DNA of 64,000 nucleotides from Candidatus Tisiphia endosymbiont of Sialis lutaria (GTDB taxonomy: Bacteria > Pseudomonadota > Alphaproteobacteria > Rickettsiales > Rickettsiaceae). Both the position numbers and the translations under genes were made by a program. Of this stretch, positions 53,998-62,373 are shown in pieces; the first letter of the stretch is position 1; every line of letters begins with the position of its first letter. The stretch is from the NCBI RefSeq assembly GCF_964026535.1, contig NZ_OZ032153.1, positions 682,001 through 746,000 of the forward strand, given 5' to 3'. The notes under the pieces are model-generated. The model did not search any database. It saw only the letters and a program-made list of their open reading frames with translations, and was not told where the DNA came from.

Positions 53998-55359
53998 ATG
54001 TATAAATTTACACGTTTTGTTACGCATTTTTCCATTATCATTTTGTTCAATTGTTCAGTTTTGGCTGTCGACTTACCTAGCGCTTTATCTAGTGCGTATG
54101 ATAATAATGGCGATTTAAAAATCCTTAGACAGAATTTTTTAGCTGAGGTTGAGCAATTCTCTGCAGCTTTTTCAGGTTTTATGCCTAGCATATCTTATAA
54201 TATTGATTATAATGTTAGTGGTAGTAAACCGGATAGTCAATATGCTCATTCTTCTAAAAAAGAGGTAAGATCAAAACAAGGAGCTTTTATTTTAGAGCAG
54301 CCTATATTTAATGGTGGTAGTAGTGTTGCAACTTTGAAATCTGCCCAGTCAGCTTTCAGGGCATCGCGTGCTAAATATTATGAGGGAGAGCAGAAGGTTC
54401 TTTTAAGCTTAATAAAAAATTATCTCGAATGTTATGAAGCAAAAGAAAAATATGAGATTTCTGAAATTAGTGTAAAAACTAACAAACATCAATTAGCAAC
54501 CATTCAAGAAAAACTAAAATTAGGTGAAGCAACATCAATAGATTTCGCTAGTGCCAAGGCATCTCTTGCAGCATCTGAGACTAATAGATTAAACCTATAT
54601 GCTAATTATCAAGCAACAAAAGCAAACTTCATTCGTCTGTTTGGTATAGAAGCTGATGATATTGCTATGCCTTCTATGCCGGACAATTTGCCTAATTCAT
54701 TAGAGGGTTTAATACAGAGAGCGGTAAATGTTAATCCTAGCATAGATAGTACAAGACATAGTGTTAGAAGTCATAAAGCTGCCGAGATAGCAGCAAAGAC
54801 TGAACTTTTGCCTAAGGTAAGTTTTAAAGTTCAATCTGGTAAAACTTACTATATTCCAGAAAAGCCAATGGATCGCCTCAATAATAGAAGCACCACATCA
54901 ACCTTATCAGTTAATATACCTATTTATTCTAAGGGTACTGAATATTCAAAAATTAGGAAAGCTAAAAATAGTACTAGGAGTGCTGTTATTCAACTTGATG
55001 ATACAATAAAACAAATACGGGCAAGTGCTATTGGTAGTTGGGAAGGATTTGAAGCAGCAAAATCTAGAATTATTGCCGCATCGCAAGGGGTAGAAGCTGC
55101 CCAAATAGCTTATGATGGGACAATGCAGGAAGAAGTTGTTGGCTCTAAAACAGTCTTAGAAGTTTTTACTGCTGAAGAAAAATTATATAATGCTAAGATA
55201 GCAAAAGTTGATGCACATAAAGACTCTATCTTAATGGCTTACCAAATTAAATCTTTATTGGGAGAATTGACGGCAAAAAGCTTGAATTTGAAAGTTAAAT
55301 ATTTTACTCCTGAAGATGAGTTTAAGGGACTTAAGAAAAAGCTTATTATAGGTTTTTAA
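53998..55359 (+). CDS. tolC: TolC-family outer membrane efflux protein
   Basis: 453 aa. Signal peptide at residues 1-23 (FSIIILFNCSVLAVD, cleavage after VLA). Two OEP repeats follow: LPSALSSAYDNNGDLKILRQ, AGAFILEQPIFNGGSSVATLKSAQ-type region and KEKYEISEISVKTNKHQLAT, then the second repeat with FEAAKSRIIAASQGVEAAQI and GSKTVLEVFTAEEKLYNAKI. It forms the trimeric exit duct of type I secretion and efflux pumps. The start ATG at 53998 is the first before the signal peptide. Two bases separate it from the popZ-like gene. Confidence 0.93.
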   Translation: MYKFTRFVTHFSIIILFNCSVLAVDLPSALSSAYDNNGDLKILRQNFLAEVEQFSAAFSGFMPSISYNIDYNVSGSKPDSQYAHSSKKEVRSKQGAFILEQPIFNGGSSVATLKSAQSAFRASRAKYYEGEQKVLLSLIKNYLECYEAKEKYEISEISVKTNKHQLATIQEKLKLGEATSIDFASAKASLAASETNRLNLYANYQATKANFIRLFGIEADDIAMPSMPDNLPNSLEGLIQRAVNVNPSIDSTRHSVRSHKAAEIAAKTELLPKVSFKVQSGKTYYIPEKPMDRLNNRSTTSTLSVNIPIYSKGTEYSKIRKAKNSTRSAVIQLDDTIKQIRASAIGSWEGFEAAKSRIIAASQGVEAAQIAYDGTMQEEVVGSKTVLEVFTAEEKLYNAKIAKVDAHKDSILMAYQIKSLLGELTAKSLNLKVKYFTPEDEFKGLKKKLIIGF

Positions 55360-55361
55360 TT

Positions 55362-55826
55362 ATGAGTAAAGATCATAAGAAAAATCAAGATATGTCAATT
55401 GAGGAAATATTGAAATCAATTAAAGGGATGATTGATAATCGTAGTGGCAGCCAATCTAATGATGACGATATATTAGAATTGACTAATATAGTAGGTGAGG
55501 GGGAAGTCTTGCATGAGAAAACCTGGGTTAAAGAAGATGGACTAGAGGATAATCCCCAGAGCCAATTAACAGAAGAATTATTGCAGGAATCGTTGATATC
55601 CGATAAATCGGCAGCAGAAACTACTAAGATTTTTCAACATTTCTCGAAAGCAGCTCAAGAGATTAACGCAAATGCAAACTCTAAGGTTAAAACGTTAGAG
55701 GAGCTAGTTGTTGAGATGATAAGACCGCAACTGAGACAATGGTTAGATAAAAATTTGCCTTTATTAGTAAAGCAGTTAGTAGAAAAAGAGATTCAAAAGT
55801 TATTGCCAAATGATCAAGCTAAATGA
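55362..55826 (+). CDS. popZ: PopZ-like polar organising protein (DUF2497)
   Basis: 154 aa with the PopZ plan. An N-terminal helix (MSIEEILKSIKGMIDNRSG) binds clients. An acidic disordered linker (residues 30-90) follows. The C-terminal helices (KTLEELVVEMIRPQLRQWLD, then KNLPLLVKQLVEKEIQKLLP) drive assembly. In Caulobacter PopZ condenses at poles and holds ParB-parS. parA/parB and an origin-like region are in this window too. Directly downstream of tolC, an arrangement seen in several alphaproteobacteria. Confidence 0.88.
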   Translation: MSKDHKKNQDMSIEEILKSIKGMIDNRSGSQSNDDDILELTNIVGEGEVLHEKTWVKEDGLEDNPQSQLTEELLQESLISDKSAAETTKIFQHFSKAAQEINANANSKVKTLEELVVEMIRPQLRQWLDKNLPLLVKQLVEKEIQKLLPNDQAK

Positions 55827-55868
55827 GAGATAGCAAAAATAACTTAGTGCAGGAAGTAAATTATGTTA

Positions 55869-55985
55869 CAATAGACCTCTTGCATAACCTAATCTAATTG
55901 GCACGTACATCTTAGTACGTTGCGGTACTCGACTTCGTTTTTCCTAAAAATTCCTCAATTATCTTTAGGTTATGCAAGAGGTCTA
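55869..55985. repeat. Palindromic element B, internally deleted copy
   Basis: Arms CAATAGACCTCTTGCATAAC and TTATGCAAGAGGTCTA, identical to those at 13901-14052. About 35 bp near the left arm is missing (TTGGCACGTACATC joins directly). It occupies most of the spacer after popZ. Confidence 0.85.
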
Positions 55986-56041
55986 ATTACAGTGATGTCA
56001 TAAGGTTAGTTGAGTTAGCTATACTAATAATATAAAATAAT

Positions 56042-57523
56042 GTGAGAATTCTAATGTACTTTAATAGAACTCTTGAAAATGAGAGTAGGAGTTTTGTCAT
56101 TCTAAAATTATTAGCTAGATTAAGTTGTAAAAAATTTCTGGTAATATTTCTAATAACTATTTTTTTGTTTACAGATAAGGTTTATTCTGCCCCACCACCT
56201 CTTCCTCCAGCATTACCACAATTAGAAAATGATAAAGTCAATAAACATCAAGAAGATTCAGGAGAAACAGATTCTTTGCTGAAAAAAATACAGCAGTTTA
56301 CGCACTCCGAGAAAGATGCTCAAATACCAGAATCAGTAAAACCAATACCCACACCACAAGATAGCAGTAAGGAAGAGGGCGAAACAGATTCTTTCATTGA
56401 TTTAGGAGATAATAAATTACCAATTCTAGAAAATACTCTAGATGATAAAAAAATAAATAACCTAAAAGAATCAGAACAATTAGATAAAATTCCATCTCAG
56501 AAAATTGAGCCAGAAGAGTCCAATAAAAACAATAATAATATTAATAACCATTCTACCCTACCACCAGCTGAAAATCATAATACAGAAAGTCAAGATACTG
56601 TGCCGCCTATAACTATGCCTGATAAAGAGAAAAATTCAGTAGAGTTGCAGCAAGTAGGTAGTGAAGATAAAAAGGAAGTGGTTACGCCTAATTTAGATAT
56701 ATTACCTTCTTCACAAGAAAAAAAGCCGACTGAGGCTCAAGCAACTCCCCATATCATACCAGCAATATTACCTAAGGAAAGTACTGAACCTAAAGTGACT
56801 GAACCTACCATTGTACCTGTTATTCCTAAAGGCTCTCCAGTTTCTGTAATACCGCAAGCTCAAACACCTGTACCAGTATTCGTAAAAGATAATAAGCCAT
56901 CAGAGCAATCTAGTAAGGTTGTTAAAGAGAGAACAGTAAATAACAAACAGCCTGATAAATCTACTCCAATTGCTAAAAGTTTAACTAGTAGTATTAAAGA
57001 AATATCACCGGAAATGGCTCTGTTCATAGAAGATGAAAAACAAATGTTATTTTTGCCAGATGATGATATAGTATTGGGAGAACTTACAGAAGAGGCAAGA
57101 TTAAATCAAATGGCGATGTATGCATTTATTCAAATGTTTAAGAGAATTTATGATAGTGAGCATAGAGAGAATCAAAGAAAGATAATAAATAGGTTTATTG
57201 ATAATTATAATAGTGATGTGCATGTTGCTAGTAGTATAGTAAATGATGCAACAGATAGAGCTTTTGAAGCAGTTAGAAAAAATAATTTATTTGCTCTTAG
57301 GGTTCTTTTGGATAATTACTCAATCATTCAAAAAAGGGGGAATGATAATTACACTCTTTTACATGAAGCTGCAGAAATTGGCAATTATTATATGGCAAAA
57401 TTTTTGATTATGCGTGGGATAAACATTAAGGCTACTGATTATCATTATAGAACAGCATTAGGAATTTCTGATGAACAAAATAATAATGTTAGCTGTTTGA
57501 TAAGGAAGGCAACAGCAAATTAG
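56042..57523 (+). CDS. Secreted proline-rich protein with C-terminal ankyrin repeats
   Basis: 493 aa from GTG; an ATG four codons later (56054) may be the true start. A signal-like hydrophobic stretch is at residues 37-54 (FLVIFLITIFLFTDKVYSA), then PPPLPPALPQ. Residues 60-310 are low complexity: Pro/Glu/Ser/Lys with many PTPxP, TEPKVTEPT and QTPVPVF units, disordered. The C-terminal about 85 residues form about two and a half ankyrin repeats (DRAFEAVRKNNLFALRVLLD, NYTLLHEAAEIGNYYMAKFL, TDYHYRTALGISDEQNN). Sec-exported ankyrin proteins of Rickettsiales are often host-directed, which is only an inference here. Confidence 0.7.
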   Translation: MRILMYFNRTLENESRSFVILKLLARLSCKKFLVIFLITIFLFTDKVYSAPPPLPPALPQLENDKVNKHQEDSGETDSLLKKIQQFTHSEKDAQIPESVKPIPTPQDSSKEEGETDSFIDLGDNKLPILENTLDDKKINNLKESEQLDKIPSQKIEPEESNKNNNNINNHSTLPPAENHNTESQDTVPPITMPDKEKNSVELQQVGSEDKKEVVTPNLDILPSSQEKKPTEAQATPHIIPAILPKESTEPKVTEPTIVPVIPKGSPVSVIPQAQTPVPVFVKDNKPSEQSSKVVKERTVNNKQPDKSTPIAKSLTSSIKEISPEMALFIEDEKQMLFLPDDDIVLGELTEEARLNQMAMYAFIQMFKRIYDSEHRENQRKIINRFIDNYNSDVHVASSIVNDATDRAFEAVRKNNLFALRVLLDNYSIIQKRGNDNYTLLHEAAEIGNYYMAKFLIMRGINIKATDYHYRTALGISDEQNNNVSCLIRKATAN

Positions 57524-57588
57524 TTTCGAAAGAAGGAATCATAAAAACTATTACTTTCCCTATCATGTCTTTTTGTGTTTTTTAAAAT

Positions 57589-58467
57589 TTAGATTTTTCC
57601 TAATAGTTCGAACATAGTTTTACCGATATCAGCTGGCGATCTAGTGATAGTGACCCCTGCACTCTGTAGTACCTCCAATTTATGTTCAGCTGACCCTTGT
57701 CCATTAGAAATAATCGCACCAGCATGCCCCATCCTTTTTCCTTCAGGAGCAGTAATACCAGCAATAAAACTAACTATTGGTTTTTTAATCTTTGAACTTT
57801 TTATTAATTCAGCAGCTTTTTCTTCAGCATCTCCACCTATTTCACCAATCATAATAATCGATTCTGTTTCATCATCTTTTAAAAACATTTCAATACAATC
57901 AACAAAATCAGTACCATTAACTGGATCCCCACCAATACCAATACAGGTGGATTGACCAAGACCAATAGCTGTAGTCTGTGCTACTGCTTCGTAAGTTAAA
58001 GTACCTGACCGAGATATAATTCCAACTCTTCCTCTCTTGTGAATATAACCAGGCATTATACCAATTTTACACTCATCAGGAGTAATAATACCTGGACAAT
58101 TAGGCCCAATTAATCTAGTTTTTGATCCTACTAATGCCCTTTTGACCTTTATCATATCAAGTACTGGTATACCCTCTGTAATACACACTACTAATTTAAT
58201 ACCTGCATCTATAGCTTCCAAAATTGAATCAGCCGCAAATAGTGGTGGAACATAAACAACGCTGGCAGTAGCCTCAGTTTTTTCAACTGCTTCATGTACT
58301 GTATTATATACAGGTAGATCTAAATGAGTATTACCACCTTTTCCAGGTGTCACTCCTCCTACCATCTTAGTGCCATAATTGATGGCTTGTTCAGAATGAA
58401 AAGTCCCTTGGGAACCAGTAAAACCCTGGCAAATTACTTTTGTGTTTTTATCAACTAATATTGACAT
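57589..58467 (-). CDS. sucD: Succinate-CoA ligase subunit alpha
   Basis: 292 aa TCA-cycle subunit. [20 protein letters not shown] (CoA site) is near residue 13, [20 protein letters not shown] near 92, [20 protein letters not shown] near 119, and the phospho-His is in [20 protein letters not shown] near residue 246. Length normal. It normally follows sucC directly; here a 1.2 kb segment with a broken Rpn-type gene lies between them. Confidence 0.96.
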   Translation of the reverse strand: MSILVDKNTKVICQGFTGSQGTFHSEQAINYGTKMVGGVTPGKGGNTHLDLPVYNTVHEAVEKTEATASVVYVPPLFAADSILEAIDAGIKLVVCITEGIPVLDMIKVKRALVGSKTRLIGPNCPGIITPDECKIGIMPGYIHKRGRVGIISRSGTLTYEAVAQTTAIGLGQSTCIGIGGDPVNGTDFVDCIEMFLKDDETESIIMIGEIGGDAEEKAAELIKSSKIKKPIVSFIAGITAPEGKRMGHAGAIISNGQGSAEHKLEVLQSAGVTITRSPADIGKTMFELLGKI

Positions 58468-58644
58468 ATATACCTTTTCCGTATTTTTTAAGATAATGAT
58501 TAAAATAGACCTCTTTTGAGACTAAAAAGCTGTAATAAAGTACCCTTTTAATTTTATAAAACATCTTGGGTTATAACAGAACCCAATCTTAATTAGTTCC
58601 TAGAAATTAAAAAATTATTTTGTTACAATGATTAATTTAATAAT

Positions 58645-59624
58645 TTACTGTAGTTTCAGTAATTCATTGATTTTAGTAATAGATAGTCCAGTAATTCTCG
58701 CTACTTCTTCAATAGAGTTACCATTGTTTATCATCATTTTTATTAATTTAGCTTCACCTTTAGCTTTACCTCTAGCTTCTCCCCTAGCTTCTCCGATTTT
58801 AATACCATCCTGTATTCCGATTCTAATACCATCCTGTAGCCCTATCTCTATCCCTTCTTCTTTCCATACTTGAGCTATACTAGGCATAAGTTCTTCTCCT
58901 TTTTCTTTAGTTAAACTATTTTTTAATATTTTTTCTAACTCTATTTTATCATTTTGCTCAATAAAGATCAAAGTATACTGTAATAGATTTCTTATATGGT
59001 CATAGCCTATTGTTATTTTACTCAATTTAGGCAAGAGATGAGAAATTTCCTGCCATCTTTTCAGTAATTGACGTTCGTGGATGTGTTTGAGGAAAAATAA
59101 CAAAATCCCAGACCATACTTTTTTCTTTAGCTCCTCATCGGGGATATCATGTACGTTAATAAGCTGACAATCATTTGTCCAAAAGCCTCTGGCTAAATCT
59201 GGATGGCTAAATAAATTCCATATATTAAGAGGTGCATTATATTTCTTCTTGCCATTATAAATTATTAGGGGATAAATTACTGGAAGGCGTTTAGCTTTAG
59301 GATTAGTAGTTAAATATCGATCACAAATATTAATCATATATTTAAATAACCTAAACGCCATCATTTTATCAACAGTACTTTGATGCTCCAATAGCAAAAA
59401 AATATAGCCATCCTGATCATTAAACTTAACAGAAAATAATACATCAGAAATAGTTTCAGAAAGGTCTGGCTCAATAAAACTATCTTTTTCTAATTTTAAA
59501 GATGTGCTATCGATTAAAGCCAACACATCTTTAGGCAAATGAGTTGCCAAAACTCTTTAGCAACTATGGGATTCTCCATAGATTTGCGAAAGATTTCGTC
59601 ATGTTTTGGCTTGTCTGAGGTCAT
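58645..59624 (-). pseudogene. Rpn-family PD-(D/E)XK nuclease / putative transposase, frameshifted
   Basis: The main frame covers 58645-59550 and begins at an internal ATG (MATHLPKDVLALIDSTSLKL). The true start is upstream at complement 59624: MTSDKPKHDEIFRKSMENPI, then VAKEF, after which one T is missing from a T-run near 59553 (EFLATHLPKDV expected). Nuclease residues lie in DVLFSVKFNDQDGYIFLLLE with HQS. The C-terminus has a tandem repeat (GIRIGIQDGIRIGIQDGIKI and EARGEARGKAKGEAK) and the SITKINELLKLQ-type end. This is a different subfamily from the 48987-49922 gene. Confidence 0.83.
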
Positions 59625-59691
59625 AATTTCCCAGGATGTTTTGGCACTAAAGTTAAAAAATTATTTCGTAATAATGCCTAAGTTCATACAA

Positions 59692-60852
59692 TTACTTTAC
59701 CGCAGCGACAATTTTAACAGCAGCATCACCTAAATCATTTGCAGCGATTATTTTTAAACCAGAATTTGCTAAAATATTTTTACCTAATTCAAAATTGGTG
59801 CCGGCTAAACGTACAACTAGTGGAACTTTAATACCAATCTCTTTTACTGCAGCAATAATCCCTTCAGCAATTATATCGCAACGCATTATACCACCAAAAA
59901 TATTAACTAAAACTCCCTGTACATGCAGGTCTGATAAAATTATTTTCAGAGCCTCCGTTACTTTTTCACGATCAGCTCCACCACCAACGTCTAAAAAATT
60001 TGCTGGTTCAGCCCCATAAAGCTTAATAATATCCATTGTTGCCATAGCTAACCCAGCACCATTTACCATACAACCAATAGTACCATCCATCTTGACATAA
60101 CTAAGACCAAGGCTATTTGCTTGCATTTCAAGAGCATTTTCTTCATCATTATCTCGCATATTTAAAATATCAGGATGTTTAAATAATGCATTATCATCAA
60201 AGTTAATTTTAGCATCAAGTGCCAATAAACTACCATCAGGTTTGGTTATTAATGGATTAATTTCAATTTGGTTAGCATCAGTTGCTATAAAAGCCTGATA
60301 GGTTGATTCAACAATTTTCATCATTTGTTTAGCTTGTTCATTTTTAAAGCCAAGCTTGTATGCTATTTGACGACAATGAAATGGTTGTATACCCGTTGCC
60401 GGATCAACTGATATTTTGATAATTTTCTGTGGGGTATTATGAGCAACCTCTTCAATATCTACACCACCTTCAGTAGAAGCTATAAAAGTTACTTTACTAT
60501 TACTACGATCAAAAACAGCACTAAAATAATATTCTTTTAGAATATCACAGCCAGATTCAATATATAAACGACGAACCTTTTGCCCAGCAGATGATGTTTG
60601 ATGAGTTACTAGGTCAATTCCAAACATCGCGTGAGCTGCCTTCTTTGCCTCTTCTTTGCTTTTTACAACTTTTACACCCCCAGCTTTTCCCCTACCGCCT
60701 GCGTGAATTTGGGCTTTAACCACATATATTTCTGCTTCTAAATCATCAATTAGTCTATCGATATCTTCTTTTTGCGATATCACAACTCCCTTAGAAGTAG
60801 GTATACCATATTGTCTCAAAATCATCTTTGCTTGGTATTCATGAATATTCAT
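59692..60852 (-). CDS. sucC: Succinate-CoA ligase subunit beta (ADP-forming)
   Basis: 386 aa. [20 protein letters not shown] at the N-terminus, ATP-grasp [20 protein letters not shown] near residue 44, [20 protein letters not shown] with the metal site near 198, and [20 protein letters not shown] then [17 protein letters not shown] near residue 320 are all in place. Length normal. Upstream of sucD on the same strand. The broken Rpn-type gene between may separate the two translation units. Confidence 0.96.
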   Translation of the reverse strand: MNIHEYQAKMILRQYGIPTSKGVVISQKEDIDRLIDDLEAEIYVVKAQIHAGGRGKAGGVKVVKSKEEAKKAAHAMFGIDLVTHQTSSAGQKVRRLYIESGCDILKEYYFSAVFDRSNSKVTFIASTEGGVDIEEVAHNTPQKIIKISVDPATGIQPFHCRQIAYKLGFKNEQAKQMMKIVESTYQAFIATDANQIEINPLITKPDGSLLALDAKINFDDNALFKHPDILNMRDNDEENALEMQANSLGLSYVKMDGTIGCMVNGAGLAMATMDIIKLYGAEPANFLDVGGGADREKVTEALKIILSDLHVQGVLVNIFGGIMRCDIIAEGIIAAVKEIGIKVPLVVRLAGTNFELGKNILANSGLKIIAANDLGDAAVKIVAAVK

Positions 60853-61046
60853 TTTGATAATTTTTTAAATAATTTAATCCTATATTCTTATACAATAAAT
60901 GTTACCCATCTGTAAAGCATCATTTAGTTTTGTCATTATCCCACATCCGCTAATCTAGGAGACTACAGTCAATTGATTATTAATAATTCTACTTCTTCTA
61001 TTTCTTAGTTGCACCTTATGGTATTTATCATAGTCAGTCAATAATA
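60853..61046. other. Divergent sucC-glf spacer with element A half-end
   Basis: Contains one degenerate element A arm (ACAGTCAATTGATTATTAAT at about 60966). Otherwise AT-rich. No gene seen. Confidence 0.4.
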
Positions 61047-61075
61047 TTGACACACCTGCCAGTACAAAATATAAT
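61047..61075 (+). promoter_or_regulatory. Consensus sigma-70 promoter for glf
   Basis: Perfect TTGACA (61047-61052) and perfect TATAAT (61070-61075) with an ideal 17 bp spacer. It lies about 95 bp before glf. Such a perfect promoter is unusual in this AT-rich window and suggests strong constitutive expression of the polysaccharide genes that follow. Confidence 0.8.
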
Positions 61076-61172
61076 ATACTTTAATATTGTGAGATGTATC
61101 CAATTCGCACTTGACATATTATCAAAATAAATCATTATGTTGTAATTTTTAAAATTTATTTAACCCGAATTT

Positions 61173-62363
61173 ATGATTATATACGATTATATAATAGTTG
61201 GTAGTGGTTTTGCTGGCTCTATTCTTGCAGAAAGAATAGCCTCGCAACTTAACCAAAGGGTGTTGGTCATAGAGAAAAGACCCCATATCGCTGGTAATAT
61301 GTATGATTATAAAGATGTTAATAATATATTGGTTCATAAATATGGTCCCCATCTATTTCGCACCAATGAAGATAAAGTAAAAAATTATTTAAGTAATTTT
61401 ACTCATTGGTATCCATACCAACATAAAGTTTTAGCTAAAATAAACGATCAATTAGTGCCAGTACCATTTAATCTAACCTCTTTAGAACTTCTATTACCAG
61501 TTGAAAAAGCCCTATTATATAAAGATAAGTTAATTGTAAACTTTGGTATGGAGACTAAAGTATCCGTTTCTAAGCTAAGAAATTTTGATGATGGTGATAT
61601 AAGAGCGTTAGGGGACTTTATATTTGAAACATTATATTTGAACTATACAGTAAAACAATGGGGCGATAAACCGGAAAACTTGGATTTTGAGACCATAACG
61701 GCTAGAGTTCCTGTACATATTTCCTATGATGATAGGTATTTTCAACAAAAATTTCAAGCTTTACCAGTCGAAGGTTATACGGCAATGTTTGAGAAAATGT
61801 TAATTCATGATAATATTGATATTCTACTAAATACCGATTCTAAAGATTTATTGAAAATAGACCTTAATAATAAAGCCATCCTTTTTAAAGGGCAAAAATA
61901 TGAAGGTAATATAATATATACTGGTCCTATAGATGAATTGTTTAATTATCATTTAGGGGAGTTGCCGTACAGATCATTAAAATTCACAACTGAAACACAT
62001 GATGAAGCTTTATTACAACGGGTAACTACTGTAAATTACCCCAATACCGAATTATATACTAGGATTACTGAGTATAATCATACTATGAGGGTACCTAATA
62101 ACAAGAAGACAGTACTGATGTATGAATACCCACAAGAATATGATAGAACTAACCCTGAGAAGGATATACCTTATTATCCAATACCCAAAGATTGTAATAG
62201 TGAATTGTTTAATAAATACAAAGAAATAGCTAAAAATTTTTCTAATCTAAGGCTGATCGGAAGACTAGCTGAGTATCGATATTATGATATGGATGATATA
62301 ATATTAAGGGCTTTAAAGGAGTTTGAAGATATAGAATCATTAACTAAAATAACAGCTTTATAA
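61173..62363 (+). CDS. glf: UDP-galactopyranose mutase
   Basis: 396 aa flavoprotein that converts UDP-galactopyranose to UDP-galactofuranose for surface glycans. The FAD motif YIIVGSGFAGSILAERIA is at the N-terminus. IEKRPHIAGNMYDYKDVNNI, VHKYGPHLFRTNEDKVKNYL, TVKQWGDKP and ARVPVHISYDDRYFQ, and late YRYYDMDDIILRALKE, are hallmark sites including the active-site Arg/Tyr residues. Length normal. It starts at the first ATG after the promoter. Ten bases separate it from a glycosyltransferase, so a Galf-containing polymer is likely. Confidence 0.95.
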   Translation: MIIYDYIIVGSGFAGSILAERIASQLNQRVLVIEKRPHIAGNMYDYKDVNNILVHKYGPHLFRTNEDKVKNYLSNFTHWYPYQHKVLAKINDQLVPVPFNLTSLELLLPVEKALLYKDKLIVNFGMETKVSVSKLRNFDDGDIRALGDFIFETLYLNYTVKQWGDKPENLDFETITARVPVHISYDDRYFQQKFQALPVEGYTAMFEKMLIHDNIDILLNTDSKDLLKIDLNNKAILFKGQKYEGNIIYTGPIDELFNYHLGELPYRSLKFTTETHDEALLQRVTTVNYPNTELYTRITEYNHTMRVPNNKKTVLMYEYPQEYDRTNPEKDIPYYPIPKDCNSELFNKYKEIAKNFSNLRLIGRLAEYRYYDMDDIILRALKEFEDIESLTKITAL

Positions 62364-62373
62364 TTATTTGAGA

